Assembly (NCBI GenBank): GCA_964368625.1
Contig: CAYJBH010000011.1
Coordinates: 9,804 to 73,803 of the forward strand
DNA: 64,000 bases
Reading direction: 5' to 3'
Source of the DNA: CAYJBH01 sp964368625
GTDB lineage: Bacteria; Bacillota; Clostridia; Oscillospirales; Ruminococcaceae
Shown piece after piece: positions 1 to 8,139 of the stretch (the first letter of the stretch is position 1; the number at the start of each line of letters is the position of its first letter). The position numbers and the translations under genes were made by a program. The notes beneath the pieces were generated by a model that ran no database searches, had not been told where the DNA came from, and saw only the letters and a program-made list of their open reading frames with translations.

Positions 1-661
1 CTGCTGCTTGTTCTAGATGTTGAGCAGTAAAATCAGGCCAAAGAACATCCATAAAAATAAGCTCAGAATATGCACTTTGCCAAAGTAAAAAGTTGGAAAT
101 TCTCATCTCACCTGAAGGGCGAAGTATAAAATCCATATCAGGAGCATCTTTAGTATATAAATTATTACTAACTAATTGTTCATCAATATTTTCAATTTCA
201 ATATTGTTGTTTTTAACCATTTTAGCTATTTTTTTAACTGCAGAAACCATCTCAGCTCTTGCACCGTAATTTATAGCAACATACAAAGTCATGCCGGTTT
301 TGTCAGCAGAGCCACTCTCTATTTTATCCATAAGCTCAACTAAATCAGGGGATAGGCCGGTTCTTTCGCCAATAAAAATTACTCTGTTGTTTTCCTTTTC
401 ATAATCGAAGGCTAATAATAGATATTCCTTAAAAAGTCTCATTATGCTTTTAACTTCATCAATCGAACGTTTCCAGTTCTCGGTTGAAAAAGCATAAAAG
501 GTAACCGAATTTACACCATGAGCATTACAATACTTTACAATGTCGGTGAAAACTTCAGCTCCTTTTTTGTGTCCAAGATGACGAGGTAGAAGGCTTTTTT
601 TTGCCCATCTACCGTTGCCATCCATAATAATTCCGATATTAAGTCCGCTTAGTCGGCTCAT
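1..661 (-). CDS. uppS: Undecaprenyl diphosphate synthase (partial, C-terminus cut by window edge)
   Basis: Cis-prenyltransferase that extends farnesyl diphosphate with isopentenyl diphosphate to make the C55 lipid carrier for peptidoglycan and wall polymers; cytosolic or membrane-associated. About 220 residues are visible. The family signature MDGNGRWA lies at residues 13-20 with the catalytic Asp14, followed by RHLGHKKGA, FYAFSTENW, and near the edge RPSGEMRISNFLLWQ, the IPP-binding and dimer region. Only the last few dozen residues are missing. The ATG overlaps the frr stop (ATGA), indicating translational coupling. The pyrH-frr-uppS order is the usual one in Firmicutes. Its product is also the later user of farnesyl diphosphate from ispA at 34134. 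Confidence 0.95.
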   Translation of the reverse strand, partial: MSRLSGLNIGIIMDGNGRWAKKSLLPRHLGHKKGAEVFTDIVKYCNAHGVNSVTFYAFSTENWKRSIDEVKSIMRLFKEYLLLAFDYEKENNRVIFIGERTGLSPDLVELMDKIESGSADKTGMTLYVAINYGARAEMVSAVKKIAKMVKNNNIEIENIDEQLVSNNLYTKDAPDMDFILRPSGEMRISNFLLWQSAYSELIFMDVLWPDFTAQHLEQAA

Positions 662-1212
662 ATCTCCATTATCTCTTTATTTTTATGAGCATAAACCTCA
701 TCTAATAGTTTTACTTTTTTGTCGGTTATTTTTTGTACTTCATTTTCTAGATCTTTAAGATCATCTTCTGTTATTTCTGATGACTTTTTCATAGCTTTAA
801 ATTTATCAATTGCATCACGTCGAACATTACGCACAGCAACCTTTGCCTCTTCACAATAGGTATGAACCTCTTTTGCTAAAGATTTTCTTCTTTCTTCTGT
901 TGGGGCAGGGAAGTTAAGCCTCATTACTCTTCCGTCATTACTTGGGTTAATGCCAAGATCTGACTTTAATATTGCTTTCTCAATAATATTCATTAACGAT
1001 GTATCCCAAGGGGTTATGGTTAGCGTTCTTGCCTCAGGAGTAGCAACAGCTGCAACTTGATTTATCGGTGTTTCTACACCATAATAGTCTACCGTAACCC
1101 TATCTAAAACCGAAGGATTAGCACGACCCGCACGAATATTTGCAAGCTCCTTTTCAAGACGTTCGATTACATCATCCATCTTTTTTTCATACTTAGAAGT
1201 CATCTCACTCAT
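658..1212 (-). CDS. frr: Ribosome recycling factor
   Basis: Splits post-termination ribosomes together with EF-G. The 184-residue length matches the family (about 185). The N-terminal stretch LEKELANIRAGRANPSVLD and the central VRNVRRDA segment are typical of the three-helix-bundle domain; the middle region (about residues 30-105) forms domain II. A strong AGGAGG ribosome binding site precedes the ATG. It follows pyrH by 16 bp and overlaps uppS by 4 bp, so all three are probably one transcription unit. Confidence 0.97.
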   Translation of the reverse strand: MSEMTSKYEKKMDDVIERLEKELANIRAGRANPSVLDRVTVDYYGVETPINQVAAVATPEARTLTITPWDTSLMNIIEKAILKSDLGINPSNDGRVMRLNFPAPTEERRKSLAKEVHTYCEEAKVAVRNVRRDAIDKFKAMKKSSEITEDDLKDLENEVQKITDKKVKLLDEVYAHKNKEIMEI

Positions 1213-1228
1213 ATAATACCTCCTTAAA

Positions 1229-1936
1229 TTAACGTGTTACTAAAGTTCCAATATCTTTGCCGCTTACTGCGTCAATAATATTTTGCTTTATACTTCCATC
1301 AAAAACCCTCATCGACATGTCATAGTCTCTACAGAGTGATGCAGCTGTTGAATCCATTACCGACAAATTATTAGCTAAAACTTCATCAAAGGTAATCTTT
1401 TCATATTTAATAGCATCATCATTCTTTTTAGGATCCTTGTTGTAAACACCATCTACCATTGTTGATTTTAACAAAATGTCAGCATCAATTTGTAAAGCTC
1501 GAAGCGCTGCTGCCGAATCAGTAGAGAAGAAACCGCTACCGGTTCCTCCTGCAAAAAATACTACATACCCTTTATCAAGATAGTCGATTGCAGCCTCTCT
1601 TGTATAGTTTTGGCAGAGCTGTGGCATTACTTGAGAACACAACACCACCGATAATACTCCTTTTTTCTGTAGTGCATCAGATACTGCTAATGCATTCATA
1701 ACGGTAGCAAGCATACCTATATCATCGGCAACCTGCCTAGTCATATCGCCACTTGTACGGCCTCTCCAAAAATTACCGCCACCAACAACTATTCCAAGCT
1801 CGATGCCGGTAGAATGCGCCTCAACTATTGCCTGTGCTGTTGCTTCAAGGCAATTAGCATTTATAGAAAAACCTACATCTCCGGCAAGACCTTCACCGCT
1901 GATTTTTAATAATACTCTTCTCTTTTTATCAATCAT
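1229..1936 (-). CDS. pyrH: Uridylate kinase (UMP kinase)
   Basis: Phosphorylates UMP to UDP in pyrimidine nucleotide synthesis; bacterial hexameric amino-acid-kinase fold. The 235 residues begin with RVLLKISGEGLAG, carry the GGGNFWRG nucleotide/UMP loop at about residues 51-58, and FFAGGTGSGFFSTDSAAALRA at about 127-148, all diagnostic. It usually follows rpsB-tsf; here the gene upstream on the same strand is the SCIFF maturase, only 25 bp away and with no terminator visible, so pyrH may be read from the rnpB/SCIFF side. The ribosome binding site (AAGGAA) is rather distant from the ATG. Confidence 0.97.
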   Translation of the reverse strand: MIDKKRRVLLKISGEGLAGDVGFSINANCLEATAQAIVEAHSTGIELGIVVGGGNFWRGRTSGDMTRQVADDIGMLATVMNALAVSDALQKKGVLSVVLCSQVMPQLCQNYTREAAIDYLDKGYVVFFAGGTGSGFFSTDSAAALRALQIDADILLKSTMVDGVYNKDPKKNDDAIKYEKITFDEVLANNLSVMDSTAASLCRDYDMSMRVFDGSIKQNIIDAVSGKDIGTLVTR

Positions 1937-1961
1937 TTTAAAAATTATTCCTTGTTTTGCT

Positions 1962-3290
1962 TTATTTGTTAGACTGTTGCATTATAGCTCTTTTGGCTAC
2001 TAGTGCAATAGCAAATTCCGTTCTTAACCTCATCAATTTGCAATACATAACATCCTGACCTTTTATATCACCGGTAGCATTAAATGAAGCTGCTGCACAT
2101 CCACCACTACAAAAATATTTTGCAAAACATTCTCTGCATTCATTTTTTGAGAGCAGTGTTGTATTAAAGAATTCTTTAGAAATATCATTCTCTTTTACAC
2201 CTTCATCAAGAGAGCCCATAATATATGAATCCTGTCCTACAAATTGGTGGCATGGATAAAGTTCTCCGGTAGGAGTAACCGCAAGATATTCACATCCGGC
2301 ACCGCAACCTCTTATACGTTTGATTGCACATGGTCCGCCAGACAAATCTGTTAATAAATGAAAGAAAATAAGCTCGTTGGTCTCACAAAGTTTATCGAAT
2401 ATCTTTTGATAAGCAGTTGCTATTTCCTCTAGGTTAAGCTCGCTTATGGCGTAATCTGTTCCTTCTCCCGATACAGGTTCAATAGATATATTATTAAATC
2501 CTTCCTCAAACAGATGGAAAACATCCTTATCAAAATCGAGATTATCTACCGTAAATGTTCCTCTAATATAATAACTCTTTGTCCCTCTTGTTTTAACTAG
2601 TTTTTTAAACTTAGGCATAACAAGATCGTAACAGCCGGAGCCGGAAAGTGTTTTTCTATTTGCATCGTTTACCTCAGCTCGACCATCAAGAGAAATAACA
2701 ACATTGTCCATCTCTTTATTTATGTAGTTGATTACTTCTTTATCTAATAAAACACCGTTTGTTGTTACTGTAAAACGAAAATTCTTATTATATTTTTTTT
2801 CTATTTTTCTTGCATAGCTAACTGTTTGCTTTATAACATCAAAGTTTATCAGCGGTTCCCCACCAAAAAAATCTACCTCTAAATTTCTACGAGACCCAGA
2901 GGAAAGACACAACATTTCTATTGCCTTTTTTGCAACCTCTAACGGCATAAGTTCCCATTTGCCGCCGAACTTTCCTCCCTTTGCAAAACAGTACCTACAC
3001 TCAAGATTACAAGCGTGTGCCATATGCAAACACATAGCTTTTAAAACAGGCTGTGCCTGTTCAGCTTTATTAATGGCAGTAGCATTTTCCGGTGTGAATA
3101 GTTGTCCCTTTTCTTTTAATAGATTTAGCTCGTTGTTAGCTTTATCAATATCATCTTTAGTATAATCTAGCTCGACTTCATTCAATCTTCCAGAAAGCAA
3201 CAAAAAAGCAAGTCGATCAACAATATGCACTGCACCACTCTCGGTGTCAAGCGCCAGCCTTAAACCGCCTCGCTCAAATGTATGTACCAT
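1962..3290 (-). CDS. scfB: Radical SAM/SPASM SCIFF peptide maturase
   Basis: Radical SAM enzyme that installs thioether cross-links in the SCIFF ribosomal peptide encoded immediately upstream. The 442-residue protein has an N-terminal precursor-recognition region (about residues 1-80), the radical SAM cluster motif C94-x3-C98-x2-C101, then the barrel with FFGGEPLIN, and a C-terminal SPASM region with repeated cysteines (CGAGCEYLAVTPTGELYPC and CRECFAKYFCSGGC) for auxiliary iron-sulfur clusters. The ATG directly follows the TAA of scfA with no intervening base, so the two are translationally coupled. The assignment rests on this pairing with a six-cysteine peptide. The mature product's role is not known. 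Confidence 0.93.
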   Translation of the reverse strand: MVHTFERGGLRLALDTESGAVHIVDRLAFLLLSGRLNEVELDYTKDDIDKANNELNLLKEKGQLFTPENATAINKAEQAQPVLKAMCLHMAHACNLECRYCFAKGGKFGGKWELMPLEVAKKAIEMLCLSSGSRRNLEVDFFGGEPLINFDVIKQTVSYARKIEKKYNKNFRFTVTTNGVLLDKEVINYINKEMDNVVISLDGRAEVNDANRKTLSGSGCYDLVMPKFKKLVKTRGTKSYYIRGTFTVDNLDFDKDVFHLFEEGFNNISIEPVSGEGTDYAISELNLEEIATAYQKIFDKLCETNELIFFHLLTDLSGGPCAIKRIRGCGAGCEYLAVTPTGELYPCHQFVGQDSYIMGSLDEGVKENDISKEFFNTTLLSKNECRECFAKYFCSGGCAAASFNATGDIKGQDVMYCKLMRLRTEFAIALVAKRAIMQQSNK

Positions 3291-3452
3291 TTATTTATTG
3301 CCTTCCTGAACTTCTTTACGCTCGCAGAGCTGATTTGCAACTGTGCAGGAAGTTTTGCAAGCAGATTGGCAAGATGTTTGGCATTCACCACATCCACCGC
3401 TTTTTGCACTATCTGTAAGAGTTGCACCGTTAATTGTAATTACATGTTCCAT
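3291..3452 (-). CDS. scfA: SCIFF ribosomally synthesised peptide precursor (six cysteines)
   Basis: Small 53-residue precursor peptide. Translating the minus strand gives a short leader (MEHVITINGATLTDSAKSGG), then cysteines at 21, 24, 28, 32, 36 and 43, the pattern that names the family (six cysteines in about forty-five residues). The core SCQSACKTSCTVAN is the conserved part. An AAGGAG ribosome binding site lies 7 bases before the ATG. It starts about 35 bp after the mature 3' end of rnpB and abuts the maturase gene. The tail after the last cysteine (ERKEVQEGNK) makes it slightly longer than the usual member. Confidence 0.93.
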   Translation of the reverse strand: MEHVITINGATLTDSAKSGGCGECQTSCQSACKTSCTVANQLCERKEVQEGNK

Positions 3453-3486
3453 AATAATCTCCTTGTTAGTTTAATTGTTTTTTACC

Positions 3487-3808
3487 GAAGTAGACAATAA
3501 GCCGGGTTTTGTAGTATGCGACCATCTATCTGTGCCTCCCGTCGCCGGTGAAGCTAAAGCCACTTTGGGACAGCGGACAGCCTTAAGCCCCATTCGTGTT
3601 GCATCGGGTAGGGTTTACATGGCTCTACCGTCTCCGGTAGACCGGTGAGCTCTTACCTCGCCTTTCCACCCTTACCTCATAAATGAGGCGGTATATCTCT
3701 GTTGCACTATCCCTAAGGTTGCCCTCGGCTGCCGTTAGCAGCTACCCTTGTCCTATGATGCCCGGACTTTCCTCCCCAATAAATTGGAGCAGCCGCATCG
3801 TCTACTCC
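3487..3808 (-). ncRNA. rnpB: RNase P RNA, type A
   Basis: Catalytic RNA that matures tRNA 5' ends. The minus strand shows the conserved P4 5' strand GAGGAAAGTCCGGGC near the 5' end, AAGAGCTCACCGG in the specificity domain, ACCCTACCCGATGCAACA, and the 3' ACAAAACCCGGCTTAT. The ends are set by P1 pairing: GGAGTAGAC (3808 downward) pairs with GTCTACTTC (3496-3488). The GC content stands out from the surroundings. The 5' end overlaps the last codons of the TM2-domain gene, and a candidate -10 (TAAAAT, 3820-3815) lies inside that coding sequence, seven bases before the inferred start. Confidence 0.95.
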
Positions 3809-4236
3809 GCTAAAATTTTACCGTTAGCGTCTTTGTTAATCCTGCCTGTTAATATCATTATTAGCTCAACCATCGACCAAATATAGCTAAAAAAGCCAAG
3901 GTTGAATATAAAGAGTAATAGCTGAATTAAACCTTTTGCGTTGTATCCGAGGTAGAAGTTATGAATACCTGTAAATCCTGCAATAATTCCAAATATTAAG
4001 GTGCTTTTTTTGCTTCGGGTGTCATTTTTCGACAAAGAATCGATAAAAAATTTAACTTTTGCAAAAAAACCTACCTTATCAAATTGCTTTCCACATATCA
4101 TACAGTAAGAGGTATTAGGTATACTTGCCGTACCACAATGGCCACAATAGTTCTGGCCTTTCGAAGGTCGTGAATTGCAGATAATGCAGTTTTGATTGTT
4201 ATACTTAGTAAAGTTACCGCAATTTTTACAGTACAT
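3802..4236 (-). CDS. Zinc-ribbon and TM2-domain membrane protein
   Basis: Function unknown. The protein (144 residues from this start) has four CxxC knuckles forming two zinc-ribbon-like modules at its N-terminus (MYCKNCG, CIIC, CGHCG, CMICG), a short linker, and a C-terminal TM2 domain: two hydrophobic helices around GIIAGFTGIHNFYLGY and GLIQLLLFIFNLGFFSYIWSMVELIMI. The chosen ATG has an AAGGAG site 6-7 bases upstream; an in-frame ATG 48 bp earlier lacks one and lies within the promoter's -35 region. A promoter at 4256-4284 serves it. Its stop codon falls inside the 5' end of rnpB. Confidence 0.8.
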   Translation of the reverse strand: MYCKNCGNFTKYNNQNCIICNSRPSKGQNYCGHCGTASIPNTSYCMICGKQFDKVGFFAKVKFFIDSLSKNDTRSKKSTLIFGIIAGFTGIHNFYLGYNAKGLIQLLLFIFNLGFFSYIWSMVELIMILTGRINKDANGKILAE

Positions 4237-4255
4237 AAATTCTCCTTTATAACTC

Positions 4256-4284
4256 AGTATACAACACTTTATTAAAAAATTCAA
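4256..4284 (-). promoter_or_regulatory. SigA-type promoter for the TM2-domain gene
   Basis: On the minus strand, -35 TTGAAT (4284-4279), a 17-base spacer, and -10 TATACT (4261-4256). The sequence mirrors the gdhA promoter on the other strand. Confidence 0.7.
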
Positions 4285-4302
4285 TATCTAATCTTTCAAT
4301 AC

Positions 4303-4331
4303 TTGAATTTTTTAATTCGATGTTGTATAAT
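4303..4331 (+). promoter_or_regulatory. SigA-type promoter for gdhA
   Basis: -35 TTGAAT (4303-4308), a 17-base spacer, and -10 TATAAT (4326-4331), giving a leader of roughly 36 bases before the TTG start. The 14 bases TTGAATTTTTTAAT recur inverted at 4271-4284 in the divergent promoter. Confidence 0.75.
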
Positions 4332-4373
4332 GTATAACAAAGTTAATCATAACATTAATGAAAGGATGTAATT

Positions 4374-5717
4374 TTGAAGTCTACCTATTTAAAGAATGTA
4401 TATCAGCAGGTTGAAAAACGTAACGTAGGAGAAACTGAGTTTTTGCAGGCTGTAGCAGAGGTTTTAGACTCTCTGGATGCAGTAGTAGAAGCCGACCCAT
4501 CAATAATTGATACCGGAGTTATTGATAGAATAGTTGAACCGGAACGTTTTATTCAATTTCGTGTGCCATGGGTTGATGATAGTGGTAAGGTTCAGGTTAA
4601 TCGTGGTTTTCGTTGTCAGTTTAATTCTGCAATAGGTCCGTATAAGGGAGGACTTCGTTTCCATCCAACAGTAACTGCATCTGTAATTAAATTTTTAGGT
4701 TTTGAGCAGCTATTTAAAAACAGCTTAACAGGCCTTCCTATGGGTGGCGGTAAAGGCGGTAGCGACTTTGATCCTAAGGGTAAATCTGATGGTGAGGTAA
4801 TGCGTTTTTGCCAGAGCTTTATGAGCGAATTAAATCGTCATATCGGCCAGTTTACCGATGTTCCAGCAGGAGATATCGGTGTTGGTGCCCGTGAAATAGG
4901 CTATATGTATGGTCAATATAAGAAAATTCGCAATGAATCTGTAGGCGTGCTTACCGGTAAAGGTCTTTCATATGGTGGTAGCCTTGCACGTCCGGAGGCA
5001 ACAGGTTATGGTCTTTGCTATTTTACAGATGAGATGCTAAAGGTTCAAAAGAATACATCCTTCGAAGGTAAAGAAGTAGTAATTAGTGGTAGCGGTAATG
5101 TTGCTATTTATGCAACTCAAAAGGTTACCGAGCTTGGCGGTAAGGTTATTGCCCTTTCTGATAGTGCAGGGTACATAGTAGATAATGATGGAATCGATCT
5201 TGATCTTGTTATGAAAATTAAGTTAGAAGATCGTGCAAGAATTAAAGAGTATGTTAAGGTTCGCACTAACGCCACATACACTGAAGGTTGTGCCGGCATA
5301 TGGTCAACTAAATGTGATATCGCTCTTCCTTGTGCTACACAGAATGAGCTTGATGGAGAAGCAGCAAAGATTCTTAAGGATAACGGTTGTATTGCTGTAG
5401 CAGAAGGTGCTAACATGCCTTGTACACCTGAGGCTGTAGAAACATTCCTAGAAGCCGGAATTATGTTCGGCCCTGCTAAAGCTGCTAATGCCGGTGGTGT
5501 AGCGACTAGTGGACTGGAAATGAGTCAAAATTCACTTCGCCTTTCCTGGACATTTGAAGAGGTTGATAGCCGTTTGAAAAATATTATGATAAATATTTTC
5601 CATAATGCATTTGATGCTTCAAAAACTTGCAAGTGCGAGGGTAACCTAGTAGTTGGTGCGAATGTTGCCGGATTCTTAAAGGTTGCTGAGGCTATGAATG
5701 CTCAAGGTATTATATAG
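4374..5717 (+). CDS. gdhA: NADP-type glutamate dehydrogenase
   Basis: Interconverts 2-oxoglutarate plus ammonia and glutamate; a cytosolic hexamer in nitrogen assimilation. The 447 residues match the bacterial NADP-dependent class. Visible are KGGLRFHP, the catalytic-lysine segment LPMGGGKGGSDFDPKGKSD, the DVPAGDIGVGAREIGYMYGQYK stretch in shorter blocks, and the dinucleotide-binding VISGSGNVA. Translation starts at TTG with AAAGGATG upstream; no nearby ATG fits. It is monocistronic, with its own promoter and a strong terminator at 5842. The substrate class is certain; cofactor preference is inferred from the family. Confidence 0.96.
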   Translation: MKSTYLKNVYQQVEKRNVGETEFLQAVAEVLDSLDAVVEADPSIIDTGVIDRIVEPERFIQFRVPWVDDSGKVQVNRGFRCQFNSAIGPYKGGLRFHPTVTASVIKFLGFEQLFKNSLTGLPMGGGKGGSDFDPKGKSDGEVMRFCQSFMSELNRHIGQFTDVPAGDIGVGAREIGYMYGQYKKIRNESVGVLTGKGLSYGGSLARPEATGYGLCYFTDEMLKVQKNTSFEGKEVVISGSGNVAIYATQKVTELGGKVIALSDSAGYIVDNDGIDLDLVMKIKLEDRARIKEYVKVRTNATYTEGCAGIWSTKCDIALPCATQNELDGEAAKILKDNGCIAVAEGANMPCTPEAVETFLEAGIMFGPAKAANAGGVATSGLEMSQNSLRLSWTFEEVDSRLKNIMINIFHNAFDASKTCKCEGNLVVGANVAGFLKVAEAMNAQGII

Positions 5718-6136
5718 TTATATACCAGTTTAAGATGATACTACTGTTTATAACGAAGTTGTGTAATTTTACGCAATTAAGCTAATAAGCATTATCGGTA
5801 GCTTCGGCTTTGCCGGAAATTATGTTTAATAAATTTTCTTTAGATATGCTGTACTTTTGAGTACAGCATATCTATTTTATTAATAATAAAAGGTATAATT
5901 TAAATATATTATTAAACTATTAAATAACCATACACTTTATCGGCAGAAATGTAATCATTCTGTGATGTTGTTAATTAACTAGGATAGTATTCATAAACCT
6001 CTTACATTGATTTGTAAATGTAAATAGATAATACACACTCATTTTTAAGTATTAATAAGGGATTATTGTTTAAAATACAGTTAATACATATAAACCTTAT
6101 GTTAATAAAATTATATAATAAATTGTGATATATCTA
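5718..6136. other. AT-rich intergenic region with no gene
   Basis: About 420 bp between gdhA and the next promoter. It contains one clear terminator (5842-5881), a minor hairpin (CGGC-TTT-GCCG near 5805), and otherwise AT-rich sequence without an open frame preceded by a ribosome binding site. I see no structured leader or riboswitch signature. Confidence 0.6.
5842..5881 (+). terminator. Rho-independent terminator after gdhA
   Basis: A perfect 14-bp stem (AGATATGCTGTACT against AGTACAGCATATCT) with a TTTG loop, followed by the T-rich ATTTTATT. Confidence 0.85.
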
Positions 6137-6165
6137 TTGAAAACAACCAAAATATAATATATAAT
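6137..6165 (+). promoter_or_regulatory. SigA-type promoter for the sugar isomerase/dehydrogenase pair
   Basis: -35 TTGAAA (6137-6142), a 17-base spacer, and -10 TATAAT (6160-6165), followed by a leader of about 37 bases to the ATG at 6209. Confidence 0.75.
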
Positions 6166-6208
6166 TAACTAACAAATATTTAACTGATATAGAAAGGTTG
6201 GTTCGTTA

Positions 6209-7072
6209 ATGTATAACTTTCCGATAGGTGTTTTGCTTGAATCCTTTCAAACTGACACTAAAACAGGTTTGAAACTTGCTAAAGAGGCAGGTGTTTCAGC
6301 TGTGCAAATTTATGCTGCTAGAGGAGAGCTTAACGCTGATACACTTACAGCAGATGATCGTAAAGAATTAAAAAAGATGGTTGCAGATAATGGATTAGCA
6401 ATTTCTGCTGTTTGCGGCGATTTTATTTGTGGTAATAGTGAGATTAGTTTCAGTAATCCCGAACAAAGCCAGATGATAATTGAGAAATCAAAACGCATTC
6501 TTGATCTTGCTGCTGATATTGGAACTAATATTGTAACAACTCATGTTGGAGTTGTACCTGCAGATCATAATTGTGATAAGTTTAAGATAGTACAGCAAAA
6601 TTGTAGAACTATGGCTGAATATGCAGACAGTATGAGTTCGCATTTTGCAATCGAAACAGGCCCGGAAATAGCAACAACGCTCTGTGCATTTCTCGATACA
6701 TTAGGGTCGAAAGGTGTTGGTGTAAATCTTGATCCTGCCAACCTTGTTATGGTTACAGGTGATGATCCTGTTCAAGCAGTATATACATTAAAGGATTATA
6801 TCGTTCATACCCATGCAAAGGATGGACGCAGGTTAATTGTTGGAGATCCTCTTGTAATTTATGGCGAGATTGAAGATGAGATTCAAAATGCAGTCTACTT
6901 TGAAGAGCTGCCACTAGGTGAAGGCGACGTAGATTTCACAGCATATCTACGTGCCCTTGATGATATTGGCTATAAGGGATACCTAACAATTGAAAGAGAA
7001 ACGGGTAACGATCCAAAGGCGGATATTTTTATGGCTGTTAACTACCTTAATGAAATAATAAAGAAAGGATAA
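6209..7072 (+). CDS. Sugar phosphate isomerase/epimerase-like TIM-barrel protein
   Basis: A 287-residue member of the xylose-isomerase-like/AP-endonuclease-2 TIM-barrel superfamily, which includes inosose dehydratase, ketose 3-epimerases and keto-glycoside lyases. Candidate metal ligands are in FAIETGPE (Glu), GVNLDPANL (Asp), IVHTHAKDG (His) and GYLTIERE (Glu), spaced as in that family. It begins a two-gene operon with the Gfo/Idh gene 5 bp downstream. The pairing suggests processing of an oxidised sugar, but the substrate cannot be read from the sequence. No transporter or glycosidase lies nearby. Confidence 0.85.
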   Translation: MYNFPIGVLLESFQTDTKTGLKLAKEAGVSAVQIYAARGELNADTLTADDRKELKKMVADNGLAISAVCGDFICGNSEISFSNPEQSQMIIEKSKRILDLAADIGTNIVTTHVGVVPADHNCDKFKIVQQNCRTMAEYADSMSSHFAIETGPEIATTLCAFLDTLGSKGVGVNLDPANLVMVTGDDPVQAVYTLKDYIVHTHAKDGRRLIVGDPLVIYGEIEDEIQNAVYFEELPLGEGDVDFTAYLRALDDIGYKGYLTIERETGNDPKADIFMAVNYLNEIIKKG

Positions 7073-7077
7073 GTAGT

Positions 7078-8139
7078 ATGAGTAAACTTAAAATAGCTGT
7101 TATTGGAGTTGGGTCAATTTCGGCTGAGCATATACAAGGATATCAGAAAAATGAAAATGTTGAGCTCTATGCATTTTGTGATATTAATGAAAAAATTCTC
7201 AAAAGTGCAGGGGAGACGTATTCAGTTACTAGGTTGTTTACCAATATCGACGAAATGCTTAAGCTTGATGAAATCGATGCTGTAAGCGTTTGTGTTTGGA
7301 ATAGCGAGCATGCGCCATGCACTATTAAAGCGTTAAATGCTGGCAAACATGTTTTATGCGAAAAACCAATGTCTGTTTGTGAAGCCGATGCAATAAAGAT
7401 GAAGGAAGCTGCTGATAAAAATGGTAAACTCTTAATGATTGGCTTTGTTCGTCGTCATGGTAATGATTGCAAAGTACTTAAGAACTTTATAGATACCGAT
7501 TATTTTGGTGAATTATATTACTCAAAAGCCACATATTTACGTCGTAACGGCAATCCCGAAGGATGGTTCGGAGATAAAGCTCGAAGTGGCGGTGGTCCAC
7601 TTATAGATCTTGGTGTTCATGTTACCGACCTAGTTTGGTATCTGCTTGGAAAACCAAATCCTGTTTCTGTTTACGGTGTTACATTTAAAAAATTATTAGA
7701 CAGAAAACATTTAAATGATAAAAAAGCTTATGTTTCAAAATCAGCTTCTCCTAGCGATGTTTGTGATGTAGAAGATATAGCTTCGGCACTAATCCGTTTC
7801 GATAATGGTGCTGTTCTTTCACTAGAGGCAAGTTTTAGCTTAAATTTGAAATCAGACGAAGGAACTGTTGAGCTGTTTGGTACTAAAGCTGGTGCAAAGT
7901 TAAACCCTAAGCTTGAAATTTTTACCGATATTAACAATTATATGGTTGACATTGATTTTAAAACAGACACTTCTTTAAGCTTTGAAGGCTTATTCCAAAA
8001 TGAGATTAACCATTTTGTTGACTGCATAATAAATAACACCCCCTGCATTGCGCCTGCAGAGGATGGTATCGTAATTATGAAAATATTAGATGCTATTTAT
8101 AAATCTGCTGAGACTGGGCATGAAGTAATTATTGATTAG
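7078..8139 (+). CDS. Gfo/Idh/MocA-family oxidoreductase
   Basis: NAD(P)-dependent sugar or cyclitol dehydrogenase, 353 residues. The N-terminal Rossmann motif is VIGVGSISAEH, the catalytic-lysine motif is CEKPMS (about residue 96), and the C-terminal domain has the DLGVHVTDLVWYLLG motif with the family Asp and His. A good AAAGGA site precedes the ATG. It is the second gene behind the promoter at 6137 and ends convergently, its stop overlapping by 3 bp the stop of the opposite gene at 8136. Substrate unknown. Confidence 0.9.
   Translation: MSKLKIAVIGVGSISAEHIQGYQKNENVELYAFCDINEKILKSAGETYSVTRLFTNIDEMLKLDEIDAVSVCVWNSEHAPCTIKALNAGKHVLCEKPMSVCEADAIKMKEAADKNGKLLMIGFVRRHGNDCKVLKNFIDTDYFGELYYSKATYLRRNGNPEGWFGDKARSGGGPLIDLGVHVTDLVWYLLGKPNPVSVYGVTFKKLLDRKHLNDKKAYVSKSASPSDVCDVEDIASALIRFDNGAVLSLEASFSLNLKSDEGTVELFGTKAGAKLNPKLEIFTDINNYMVDIDFKTDTSLSFEGLFQNEINHFVDCIINNTPCIAPAEDGIVIMKILDAIYKSAETGHEVIID

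Noticed and set aside
1803..2003. Short plus-strand frame at the pyrH start
   Set aside because: Opposite pyrH and the gene junction, low-complexity, no start signal.
5117..5416. 99-codon antisense frame within gdhA
   Set aside because: Lies fully opposite a conserved enzyme and has no ribosome binding site.
5718..6136. Riboswitch or hidden small gene upstream of the sugar genes
   Set aside because: No conserved aptamer segments, no frame with a ribosome binding site; only a terminator and AT-rich sequence.
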